The notes under the pieces are model-generated. The model was not told the DNA's origin. It ran no database searches and worked only from the letters and a program-made list of their open reading frames with translations. Both the position numbers and the translations under genes were made by a program. From Bacteroidota bacterium (GTDB lineage Bacteria > Bacteroidota > Bacteroidia > Bacteroidales > Prolixibacteraceae): a stretch of DNA of 17,664 bases. Each line of letters starts with the position of its first letter. Position 1 is the first letter of the stretch. The DNA is taken from positions 1 to 17,664 of the forward strand of contig JAUYEQ010000700.1 of the NCBI GenBank assembly GCA_030691295.1, written 5' to 3'. Positions 1 to 7,058 of the stretch are shown in pieces.

Positions 1-171
1 GGCAGGTTTGGGGTTGAAGTCAACAGCCCAGGGTTCAGGAAAAAAAATCATTTCCGAATCGGCCATTTTTACGGCCATGTCAAGACCATCGATGGGACTT
101 TTTTCTTTTTGTGGCGAACACGAGGCGAACACAATAAGGCATCCTAATAAGAACATCAAATTTCGTTTCAT
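1..171 (-). CDS. Probable GH105 unsaturated galacturonyl hydrolase lipoprotein, N-terminal part only
   Basis: Partial gene: the first 57 codons are present and the rest lies beyond the left edge. The start is the ATG at 171-169. The protein opens with MKRN, a hydrophobic stretch and a lipobox-like FASC ending at Cys18, so a signal-peptidase-II lipoprotein is likely. From about residue 31 it reads DMAVKMADSEMIFFPEPWAV followed by DFNPKP. This resembles the N-terminal helix of GH88/GH105 hydrolases, which often carry an 'R-M-A-(D/N)-S-x-(I/M)' stretch followed by 'W..D' and an aromatic-rich segment. GH105 enzymes remove the 4,5-unsaturated uronic acid that pectin or rhamnogalacturonan lyases leave at the non-reducing end. 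The two upstream PL1 lyases would supply such ends. It has its own putative regulatory repeat about 164 bp upstream. The family call rests on a short N-terminus; another lipoprotein hydrolase is possible. Confidence 0.6.
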   Translation of the reverse strand, partial: MKRNLMFLLGCLIVFASCSPQKEKSPIDGLDMAVKMADSEMIFFPEPWAVDFNPKPA

Positions 172-210
172 TTTTCTTTTTTTTAGATGTATCCGTTAAT
201 TAAAAGAGGA

Positions 211-271
211 TTGCCCCCTCCGCAACTATAAACTAAAACCCAAATCAAAAAAACAATGGCGAAGGGGGCAA
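211..271 (-). other. Long inverted repeat (13-bp arms, 35-nt loop) between PL1 and the GH105 gene
   Basis: Arm ttgccccctccgc (211-223) pairs with gcgaagggggcaa (259-271). All 13 positions pair if one G-U is allowed. The loop is AT-rich. It lies between the direct-repeat motif (335-370) and the GH105 start (171), so on a minus-strand transcript it would fold in the 5' leader. A T-containing stretch (tcctctttt in transcript sense) follows. It could be a leader hairpin or a weak terminator for readthrough from the PL1 gene. No function can be assigned from sequence alone. Confidence 0.5.
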
Positions 272-334
272 GTCAAAACTACGATAAGTCCGCGTGCCAG
301 GTCTTTCAATCCATATCACATAGGAGGTGAAATC

Positions 335-370
335 GTACCATTAGCGGGCTATTTGTCCCAAATAGCGGGA
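335..370 (-). promoter_or_regulatory. Paired direct repeat with 20-bp period, putative regulator site for the GH105 gene
   Basis: On the + strand, gtaccattagcggg (335-348) is followed exactly 20 bp later by gtcccaaatagcggg (355-369). In gene sense each unit reads roughly CCCGCTaaTGGtAC. The same arrangement and spacing occur at 10530-10565 upstream of susC. It starts 16 bp downstream of the PL1 stop codon and lies about 164 bp upstream of the GH105 start, so it most likely belongs to the GH105 promoter. Tandem direct repeats two helical turns apart suit an AraC-type activator that binds as a dimer or with two helix-turn-helix motifs. Assignment to the HTCS in this window is inference. No clear -33/-7 Bacteroidota promoter boxes were identified. 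Confidence 0.5.
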
Positions 371-386
371 TTTAAGGAGGTTTGAA

Positions 387-2075
387 TCAGAAAAGGAGTA
401 TTTTTTCGGAAAACACGGTGCTTTTGTCGTCAGAAATCCGCACAAGGAATAGTCCTTTTTGCCTTTGGTCGATCCGAGTTTCAATTCGGTTATCGTGGTA
501 TTTTTGAGAGCTAATTAACTGTCCGGTCATAGAAAAAACCTGCACCAGAATAATTTTATGCTGATGGACGATCGCGAGAGATCCACTATTGTTAATGAAA
601 TGTATTTCGGGGCGAATCGCATTTTTCTTAACCGGATAAACCGAAGTGAACAGCGCATCTTTTACCTGATTTTCGCTAATGGTGGCCACCAGGCTGTTGA
701 GGTAAACTTCCACATTTGGGTATTTTCCGTCGATCGTAGTAAGTTGCGCATCGGCCGGATCGTTTTTTTTCAATCCGTTGGTATCCTCCCACACATCTGG
801 CATTCCATCCAAATCGCTGTCGGTTGGCGCCTGAAGCGATTTTAGTACGGGCCAGCCACCCACTGCGCTTTGCGTATCAATAAGTCCGTTTATGCTGCCG
901 TTTCCACCAGTCATAAAAGTTGCGGTTCCGTTAGTTGCATCCTGTATAATCCGTTGATCAACCACATCGCGGACCAGGCAGGCACCTGCATAATCCAACA
1001 CTTTCAGGTAGGCGTTTTGTGCCGAATGGGTTGTCACATTCGATGCAGCAAACTCTGTATCCGACTTTATATCGTTTTTGGTGATGCCCGGTGCATTGGT
1101 CGCAAAACTTGAATGCAGCGCAACACCTAACCAGTTATCGCCTGAAACTACCGCACTTCCGGAGGTAAAGTTACCGTCGATATAAAATTTTCCGTACGTT
1201 CCCTTTGGTTGATTATTTGAACCATCGTCGGAGTATGGTTGCAAAAATCGCGCTTTCGACGACGACGATGAAGCCGGACCTGCTTTGTAATAGTTATTCA
1301 CCATGTTATAGCTTCCGCCCTCAGCCGCATAAGCATTGTTGCTGCCCCAGTTATAAATCACATTGTTCCTGAAATCAACCAATTCAAGGTCAGGTTTGTT
1401 GGAATATCGGCTTCCGCAGAAACGGGGATTTCGGCTATCGTGACTTGACAACAAATTGTGGTGAAACGAAGCTTTTCTTCCGCCCCAGATTCCGCCGTAA
1501 CCATGAGCACCTTTGCCATGAACTGAGTTGCGCAGACTTTCGGACAGCAAACACCATTGCATCGTAAAATTTTCATTGTCATAAAACGAAGCGCATTCAT
1601 CGGTATTCCAGCTCATGGTGCAATGATCGATGATGATATTTTTGCGGTTTCGTCCCCAAATTGCATCGTTCTCCTGGTCGGTTTCATCGCCCATGCGGAA
1701 ACGAATGTATCTGATGACTACATTGTCCGCGTCGTTATAAACGGTATAATCCCTTAAAGTGATTCCGTCGCCGGGAGCCGTTTGACCTGCGATGGTGATA
1801 TTGGGATTTCGTATATTCAGTACTGATTTAAGCTGAATGGTACCCGAAACTGCAAAAACAACGATCCGCGCACCGGTTTGATTGACTGCATAACGCAATG
1901 ATCCGGGTAAAGTATTGTCCTCAAGATTGGTGACGTAAATTACTTTTCCGCCACGACCGCCAGTTGTATATTTTCCGTTTCCTTCGGCACCGGGAAAGGC
2001 TGGCAATTGTGCAGTTGTAATTCCCGAAAAGATCATCAGGAACAAAAAAATTACAGGGAATGTCTTATTCATCAT
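387..2075 (-). CDS. Pectate lyase, family PL1, with type IX secretion C-terminal domain
   Basis: Secreted parallel beta-helix pectate lyase that cleaves polygalacturonate by calcium-dependent beta-elimination. The start chosen is the ATG at 2075, which has AAGGA six bases upstream and gives a clean signal peptide ending TTAQ (residues 1-23). An ATG at 2096 is possible but overlaps the upstream gene. Numbered from 2075, visible marks are PGAEGNGKYTTGGRGG near the mature N-terminus, IAGQTAPGDGI (about 95-105), the family DH motif IIIDHC (147-152), and NPRF..SR (216-223), which probably holds the catalytic arginine. An acidic calcium-loop motif DSDLDGMPDVWE follows near 420-430. The last 85 or so residues form a beta-rich domain with SVYPV, VFSMTGQLISS and GLFLVRI and end EKILLF. 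That pattern is a type A sorting domain of type IX secretion. The gene follows its paralogue by 10 bp, so co-transcription is likely. Confidence 0.9.
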   Translation of the reverse strand: MMNKTFPVIFLFLMIFSGITTAQLPAFPGAEGNGKYTTGGRGGKVIYVTNLEDNTLPGSLRYAVNQTGARIVVFAVSGTIQLKSVLNIRNPNITIAGQTAPGDGITLRDYTVYNDADNVVIRYIRFRMGDETDQENDAIWGRNRKNIIIDHCTMSWNTDECASFYDNENFTMQWCLLSESLRNSVHGKGAHGYGGIWGGRKASFHHNLLSSHDSRNPRFCGSRYSNKPDLELVDFRNNVIYNWGSNNAYAAEGGSYNMVNNYYKAGPASSSSSKARFLQPYSDDGSNNQPKGTYGKFYIDGNFTSGSAVVSGDNWLGVALHSSFATNAPGITKNDIKSDTEFAASNVTTHSAQNAYLKVLDYAGACLVRDVVDQRIIQDATNGTATFMTGGNGSINGLIDTQSAVGGWPVLKSLQAPTDSDLDGMPDVWEDTNGLKKNDPADAQLTTIDGKYPNVEVYLNSLVATISENQVKDALFTSVYPVKKNAIRPEIHFINNSGSLAIVHQHKIILVQVFSMTGQLISSQKYHDNRIETRIDQRQKGLFLVRISDDKSTVFSEKILLF

Positions 2076-2085
2076 TTTATGTCCT

Positions 2086-3477
2086 TCATTTTTCATTCAC
2101 CAGCGAATTCAGGTAAACTTCGAGGTTGGTATATTTTTTTTTCAGGCTAAAACTATTGCCGTCAGCCTGGTTCTGCGGATTCATTTTATTGGCCAGTTCC
2201 CAATCGTCGGGAATTCCATCTTCATCTGAATCCTTCGGGGCTGAAGTTTGCATGAGTACCGGCCAGCCACCCACTTCTTCAGGAAAGTCAATAATACCCT
2301 TCTTCCCGCCTCCGAAAGTCTCACCGAATTTTTCAATGCCGGTCCGGGCTTCTTCCACCACTCTTACATCCACTGCATCGCGGCGAAAGCTTGCTCCGGC
2401 ATGGGCAAGAACATCCCGAAAAGCATTTGTTGCACTTTGTGTTTTCATTCTTTCAACCGAAACCGCCTTTTTTAGCCTTGAGGCAGACTTAACCGATTCA
2501 TTCACACCATTTCCCTGTACACCGTGCAACCAGTTATTTTTGGTCACTTCGGACGAACTAACCATCACATTTCCACGAATGAAAAATTTTCCTGCGCCCA
2601 AAGTATCCCTATTGTGAGCCGGATGAAAAAAACTTTGGGTAAGTTCCAGTATGCGTTTGCTCGAATTTTTACTGCTTGCCGGACCGGGTTTATAGTAATT
2701 GTTTACTATGTTATAATTGCCTTCTTCGCCTCCATAAGCGCTGTTGCCGCCCCAGTTGTAAATAACATTGTTCCTGAAATCAGCTTTTTCCGATTCAGGA
2801 TTGTTGCTGTACCGCGAGCCCTGAAACCGAGGGTTGCGGCTGTTGTGGTCGGACAATAAATTGTGGTGAAACGTGGCATTGTTGCCGCCCCATATTCCAC
2901 CATAGCCATGTTCACCTTTGGAGTGCGACGATTTGTTCATGCTTTCGCTCACAATACACCATTGCAAGGTGAAATTTTCGTTGTCGTAAAACGAAGCTGT
3001 TTCGTCGTTCGACCAACTGAAACTGCAATGATCGATGATTATGTTTTTTTGATTGGTGCCCGAAATAGCGTCCATTTCTTTTTTTGAATCATCGCCCGGA
3101 CGGACACGGATATATCTGATAATTACATTATTTGCCTGAACAAGTATTCCAAAATTTTTCAGGCAAATTCCATCACCGGGAGCAGTTTGTCCGCCAATGG
3201 TCACGCTATCGTTTTTAATATATATTGGTTTATCAAGTTCAATTGTTCCTGAAACACGAAAAATGATGGTTCGCGGCCCACTTACTTCAATGGCTTTGCG
3301 AAGGCTTCCATTTCCTTTATCGTTCAGGTTGTCAACAAACAAAACATTTCCGCCTCGTCCTCCTGAGGTGTATTTTCCGCCCCCTTCGGCTCCGGGAAAT
3401 GCCAATGGTTGTGCTGTTAAATTAAATGGTAAAAAAAATACAGCAAAAAGAAACAATAAGCGGATGGCTATAAGCAT
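2086..3477 (-). CDS. Pectate lyase, family PL1, without sorting domain
   Basis: Paralogue of the neighbouring PL1 enzyme with the same predicted reaction, beta-elimination of polygalacturonate. The start is set at the ATG at 3477, which gives signal peptide MLIAIRLLFLFAVFFLPFNL followed by TAQ. The frame stays open to a TTG at 3486, but that adds only three residues. Numbered from 3477, marks are PGAEGGGKYTSGGRGG, GGQTAPGDGI (about 95-104), IIIDHC (146-151), FYDNENFTLQWC, HGYGGIWGG, and NPRF..SRYS (215-223) with the probable catalytic arginine. DSDEDGIPDDWE near 416-427 matches the calcium-loop segment of the other copy. The protein ends soon after EVYLNSLV, exactly where the paralogue continues into its sorting domain, so this copy is probably periplasmic or released by another route. 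It lies downstream of a terminator-like hairpin and 10 bp upstream of the next lyase. Confidence 0.9.
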   Translation of the reverse strand: MLIAIRLLFLFAVFFLPFNLTAQPLAFPGAEGGGKYTSGGRGGNVLFVDNLNDKGNGSLRKAIEVSGPRTIIFRVSGTIELDKPIYIKNDSVTIGGQTAPGDGICLKNFGILVQANNVIIRYIRVRPGDDSKKEMDAISGTNQKNIIIDHCSFSWSNDETASFYDNENFTLQWCIVSESMNKSSHSKGEHGYGGIWGGNNATFHHNLLSDHNSRNPRFQGSRYSNNPESEKADFRNNVIYNWGGNSAYGGEEGNYNIVNNYYKPGPASSKNSSKRILELTQSFFHPAHNRDTLGAGKFFIRGNVMVSSSEVTKNNWLHGVQGNGVNESVKSASRLKKAVSVERMKTQSATNAFRDVLAHAGASFRRDAVDVRVVEEARTGIEKFGETFGGGKKGIIDFPEEVGGWPVLMQTSAPKDSDEDGIPDDWELANKMNPQNQADGNSFSLKKKYTNLEVYLNSLVNEK

Positions 3478-3504
3478 AGCATACAATTTTTATTAATCGT
3501 TTTT

Positions 3505-3555
3505 CAAAAAAATATAAACTGACCTAACAGGCGATATAAACCTGTTAAGTCAGTT
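3505..3555 (-). terminator. Terminator-like hairpin between the surface lipoprotein gene and the PL1 pair
   Basis: Arms aactgacctaacagg (3517-3531) and cctgttaagtcagtt (3541-3555) form a 15-bp stem with one mismatch and a 9-nt loop. In the minus-strand direction the stem is followed by tatattttttt (3506-3516). That is the layout of an intrinsic terminator for transcripts arriving from susC, susD and the lipoprotein gene. The gap to the PL1 gene is only about 110 bp with no recognisable regulatory repeat, so partial termination (attenuation) is plausible. Confidence 0.7.
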
Positions 3556-3587
3556 CAACTTTGAACCTTAAACTTTAAACTTCAGTG

Positions 3588-5159
3588 CTACCAGCGTGGA
3601 TCACCAATATTATTATCAATCAATGTTTGATTGGTAACTGTAAAGTCGCCATTGGCAGCATTCACAAAACCAGGATTTAAAGTCGTGTGGGTGCCCGATG
3701 CATCAATCTTTATTGGTGATGCACCGGTGTACATGGCAGTTGCGTTAAAGTAGTTGTTCTTCGAGAATTCGGGCTGCGAACTCAACGCCTGATTGGTGAA
3801 CATGCCACCGGTTTCAGCTATTATGGTATTGGAAACCTTCATTACATTGGTAGTGAAGCGGACGTACAGAAGCCTGTTACTGCTTCCTGTCGACACTTTA
3901 TAAAGAGTACACTGGTCGATTACCACATTGCTTGTCCTTCCGGGGAAAGCGGTTGCACTATTGTCAAGGCGGATAAAATCGCGTGTGGGCGCACAATTGG
4001 CAAAGGTGCTGTTCTTCAGGCTCAGGTTGGCAACATGGCCAGCCCTAAAATCAATAAAGTCGGCCGATATGGCCAGAATATTGGTGACCGTACAATTAGT
4101 GACTGAGATTGATTCAACCGAAGATGCCACGTTTGGAGATGCACCTGAGATTAATGATTTGCCGTAATCGTGAATGTTGCTGGAATTGACGCTCAACGAA
4201 CCGTAACTGACACTCGTTGTTGCATACTGGAAGGCATGATCGAGTTGAACTTCCAGCGATGTCAGCGGATCTAAATAATTCCCATCCATATCAACATCCC
4301 TTACTTCAACATTCTGAACCCCAGCCTCAAGCACAAACTGAACATGCAGTATTGGCTTATTGTGCGGATACAGGCCTTTTATAGAAACAGATTTATTCAA
4401 GGTAATTTTTCCGGTATAAGCCAAATATTCGCCGGGGAAAAGCACCAGAACATCGCCTTCAGCTGCATTGGCAATTATCAGGCTCAGGTCGTTTTCATGA
4501 TAAACAGGAGTTGCACCGCCAAGGTCAATCAATGTTTTGAAGGCGACTGAACCTCTTTGTTTGGTTCCCCTCATCAGTCTCACTGTATAATTCGTTTCAC
4601 CGGTAAGGCCGGTAATGGTTGCACTACCAGCTGCTATTTCAGGAGCGGTGATGATTCTTGACGTACCTCCAGGCATAATGATGAGATTAGTTACGTCACT
4701 TCCGGCAGGCCATTTTAAAGTAACAGTGGTGGCACCAATATTAGCACCTTCCAAAGGAGCGAAAATATTTTCCGCATCAGTTTTAAAGGTAACCATGCCC
4801 CATTTCGAATCCTGTACACCACTGCTGCTGACGCCCTTTACCCTTGCAGAATAACGGGTCTGACCATCGAGCAGAATGCGGAAAGGAAGTTGTTCAGGAG
4901 AAACCTCAACAGTTCTGACGATTGAACCAAACACCAGACTGTCTTCACTGAATTCAACCACATAATGATCGGCATCGCCCCGCACATTCCAGTTCAGTTC
5001 GGCAGTGGTAAGGTTCCTGATTATCGCTGTAACATTTACAGGTGTAAAAACCCTGTTGAATTCAAGGTCTTCAATTACCGGGTCAACTTCTTTACATCCT
5101 CCGGAAATCAAGATAAACAACCCGATAATGTATGCTATATTTTTAAGTTTATTTTTCAT
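3588..5159 (-). CDS. Surface lipoprotein with FnIII and DUF4957/DUF5123-like beta-helix regions
   Basis: Probable outer-surface glycan-binding lipoprotein or accessory beta-helix protein of the pectin locus. The signal peptide ends in LISGGC, so Cys22 is the lipidation site. The acidic residues just after it (KEVD) fit Bacteroidota surface-export signals. Residues of about 35-128 and 130-210 look like two fibronectin-III-type domains: 'AELNWN', 'YVVEFSEDS', 'TRYSARVKGVSSSG', then 'TVTLKW', 'ETNYTVRLMRGTKQRG'. From about 220 the protein is repetitive beta-strand sequence ('GKITLNKSVSIKGL', 'VEVRDVDMDGNYLD', 'SISVTNCTVTNI', 'LSLKNSTFANC', 'VVIDQCTLYK'). This fits DUF4957 followed by DUF5123, a pair often found in pectin loci. 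The terminal DPRW closes the fold. No catalytic motif is evident, so binding is more likely than cleavage, though a lyase role is not excluded. It lies 101 bp after susD on the same strand. Confidence 0.75.
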   Translation of the reverse strand: MKNKLKNIAYIIGLFILISGGCKEVDPVIEDLEFNRVFTPVNVTAIIRNLTTAELNWNVRGDADHYVVEFSEDSLVFGSIVRTVEVSPEQLPFRILLDGQTRYSARVKGVSSSGVQDSKWGMVTFKTDAENIFAPLEGANIGATTVTLKWPAGSDVTNLIIMPGGTSRIITAPEIAAGSATITGLTGETNYTVRLMRGTKQRGSVAFKTLIDLGGATPVYHENDLSLIIANAAEGDVLVLFPGEYLAYTGKITLNKSVSIKGLYPHNKPILHVQFVLEAGVQNVEVRDVDMDGNYLDPLTSLEVQLDHAFQYATTSVSYGSLSVNSSNIHDYGKSLISGASPNVASSVESISVTNCTVTNILAISADFIDFRAGHVANLSLKNSTFANCAPTRDFIRLDNSATAFPGRTSNVVIDQCTLYKVSTGSSNRLLYVRFTTNVMKVSNTIIAETGGMFTNQALSSQPEFSKNNYFNATAMYTGASPIKIDASGTHTTLNPGFVNAANGDFTVTNQTLIDNNIGDPRW

Positions 5160-5260
5160 ATGTCTATAATTTGTTTTTTAATTGCCATATGGAACTCGCC
5201 AACTAGTCATCCTCCTGTGTGAGAAGCAATTCTCATGGCTCGTTTCATATCTATTGTGTT

Positions 5261-7039
5261 TTAGTAGCCATAATCATTTACCAATTGACCATTACTGGAA
5301 TCCAGAAATACCTGCCATATCGGCCAGAATTGCCGTTCATTGGGATTTCTGGCGTAGATGGATTCGATCTTGGCATTTGTAAGTTTTGACGGGGCTACAT
5401 AAACCGTATTAAACTCATATTCGGTTGTTTTGTCCAGTGTTTCACCCCGGTTCAGGCCATAAAACTGAAGCGTTTCTCCATCAGTAGCATACCTTGAATA
5501 TACTTTTTCGGGTATATCAGCATATTGCCCGGTCCGGTCTCTGAGGGCATATAATTTTGTTTTTGCTTCATCGAGTTTAACTTTCAGGAGGTTCCAGCGG
5601 ATGAGCGCCTGCTTCCGGAGCATTTCACCTGTGAACTCCAGTTTGTGCTCTTCAACAATGGCATTAAACATGGCGTCTTTTGAGGAAAGTCCGTTTACAT
5701 AGGCTTCTACTTTTGTTGGCCAGTCGCTGGCAGCAAATGCCCTCTGACGGATCATTTTCAAATATGGAGCGGCTGCAGCAGGGCCCTGCAACTCGTTGGC
5801 AATTTCGGCTGCCATTAAAATTACCTCGGCATAGCGCATGTACCGCCAGTTTACACCGTCATCGTTTGTTGAGGTTACATAGCGGTTCATCCATTCGTAC
5901 CTGTATTTTCCGAAGCTCCATTTGTTCAGGTTGTTTAAAACCTGTTTCGATTTCCCTGCAACTGCAGTCCCCCATTCGTAAGGAACGCAGGTTACATCGC
6001 GACGGGTATCCTTCAAATCGTAGTCATAAAAAACATGGGATACAGGGCCTGCACTTCCTCCGCGGGCCTGTCCGGTATATTGATCGATACTTACGTGCCT
6101 TATGGCAAAAGTAAACAGAACACGTCCGCGCCCATCGGAGAATGGAATTTCCCATAGTCCTTCACCACCGGCAGTAATATTATCCTGATTGTTCTTTTTG
6201 AAAACAGTTTCGAAAGATGGCTCAAGTTTGCAGGTTCCGCTATTTATCACATCAAGGCATTCCTGGAATGCAATCGGATAAAGTTTCGCAACCGATAAAT
6301 CCGGATCAGTACTTCTGCGAATTCCATCGGGATGCTGCGAAAAACCACTTGCAGAGAGACAGAGGCTTGCACGAAGACCTTTTACAAATGCTTTGTTAAC
6401 TCTTTCAATGCTGGTGGTTGTGCTTGTTTCATTGGGCCAGGGCACCAATGTGGCAGCTTCTTCCAGGTCGGCGATCAACTGTTTGTAAATCACATCGCGA
6501 CTCGATTTCGGAAGGTAAAGTGTTTCAGTAGAAATAGGTTCGAAACGTGCAACCACATCGCCCCAAGCTTTAACGAGGTCGTAATAATAAATTGCCCTTA
6601 AGGTTAACGCTTCGCCCAGCAAATACCCCAGTTCGTTGCCAGGTAAAGGATTTCCGTGTGCACGCAAGCCTTTGATACATATATTGGCACGTTCGATGCC
6701 TGAATACATTTGCGCCCATGCATTGTTGGATGTATTCATATTTGAGTTGCTCGGGCTGGGATTGTAATTTACCAATTCGGAATTAGCGCCCACTGTTTCT
6801 GAAGCATGAAACCACTCTATATCAGTGTTCATCCCATAAAATGGCGTGTATCTTCCACGGTAGGAATTGGTTTCGGCAAAGGGAACTTTAATTCCATCAA
6901 CAGCCCCTTTGGCCAGATCAGGAGTAGAAAAGATGACCGATTCATCCAATGAAGACTTGGTAGGCGCTTCGAGGTAGTCATCGCACGAGATGGATACACC
7001 TGCGAGGATTATTCCAATTATATATATTATCCTTTTCAT
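5261..7039 (-). CDS. SusD/RagB family outer-membrane glycan-binding lipoprotein
   Basis: Surface lipoprotein that caps the SusC channel and delivers bound oligosaccharide. The signal peptide ends at Cys19, followed by DDYLEAP, a typical SusD mature start. The 592-residue length is within the family's usual range. Helical TPR-like segments with SusD phrasing are visible: 'WAQMYSGIERANICIKGL', 'LLGEALTLRAIYYYDLVKAWGDV', 'YKQLIADLEEAATLVPW', 'VNKAFVKGLRASLCLSASGF', 'MRYAEVILMAAEIANEL', 'IVEEHKLEFTGEMLRKQALIRW'. The C-terminal part ends WPIWQVFLDSSNGQLVNDYGY, the 'WPIP..' region common in SusD proteins. It starts 19 bp after the susC stop codon, so the two are one transcript. The substrate is inferred to be pectic oligosaccharide from the neighbouring lyases, not from SusD itself. 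Confidence 0.95.
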   Translation of the reverse strand: MKRIIYIIGIILAGVSISCDDYLEAPTKSSLDESVIFSTPDLAKGAVDGIKVPFAETNSYRGRYTPFYGMNTDIEWFHASETVGANSELVNYNPSPSNSNMNTSNNAWAQMYSGIERANICIKGLRAHGNPLPGNELGYLLGEALTLRAIYYYDLVKAWGDVVARFEPISTETLYLPKSSRDVIYKQLIADLEEAATLVPWPNETSTTTSIERVNKAFVKGLRASLCLSASGFSQHPDGIRRSTDPDLSVAKLYPIAFQECLDVINSGTCKLEPSFETVFKKNNQDNITAGGEGLWEIPFSDGRGRVLFTFAIRHVSIDQYTGQARGGSAGPVSHVFYDYDLKDTRRDVTCVPYEWGTAVAGKSKQVLNNLNKWSFGKYRYEWMNRYVTSTNDDGVNWRYMRYAEVILMAAEIANELQGPAAAAPYLKMIRQRAFAASDWPTKVEAYVNGLSSKDAMFNAIVEEHKLEFTGEMLRKQALIRWNLLKVKLDEAKTKLYALRDRTGQYADIPEKVYSRYATDGETLQFYGLNRGETLDKTTEYEFNTVYVAPSKLTNAKIESIYARNPNERQFWPIWQVFLDSSNGQLVNDYGY

Positions 7040-7058
7040 ATTTAATGTCTTTTTCAGA

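Noticed and set aside
8..199. 63-codon + strand frame at the left edge
   Set aside because: It is antisense to the GH105 lipoprotein N-terminus, which has a signal peptide and family-like sequence.
2126..2617. 163-codon + strand frame inside the second PL1 gene
   Set aside because: Low-complexity antisense translation of a well-supported pectate lyase; no recognisable domain.
3556..3587. Tandem aacttt/ttaaac-like runs near the lipoprotein stop as a repeat element
   Set aside because: Short AT-rich near-repeats without consistent unit or period.
5680..6114. 144-codon + strand frame across susD
   Set aside because: Arg/His/Leu-rich antisense product with no domain; susD on the other strand is intact.
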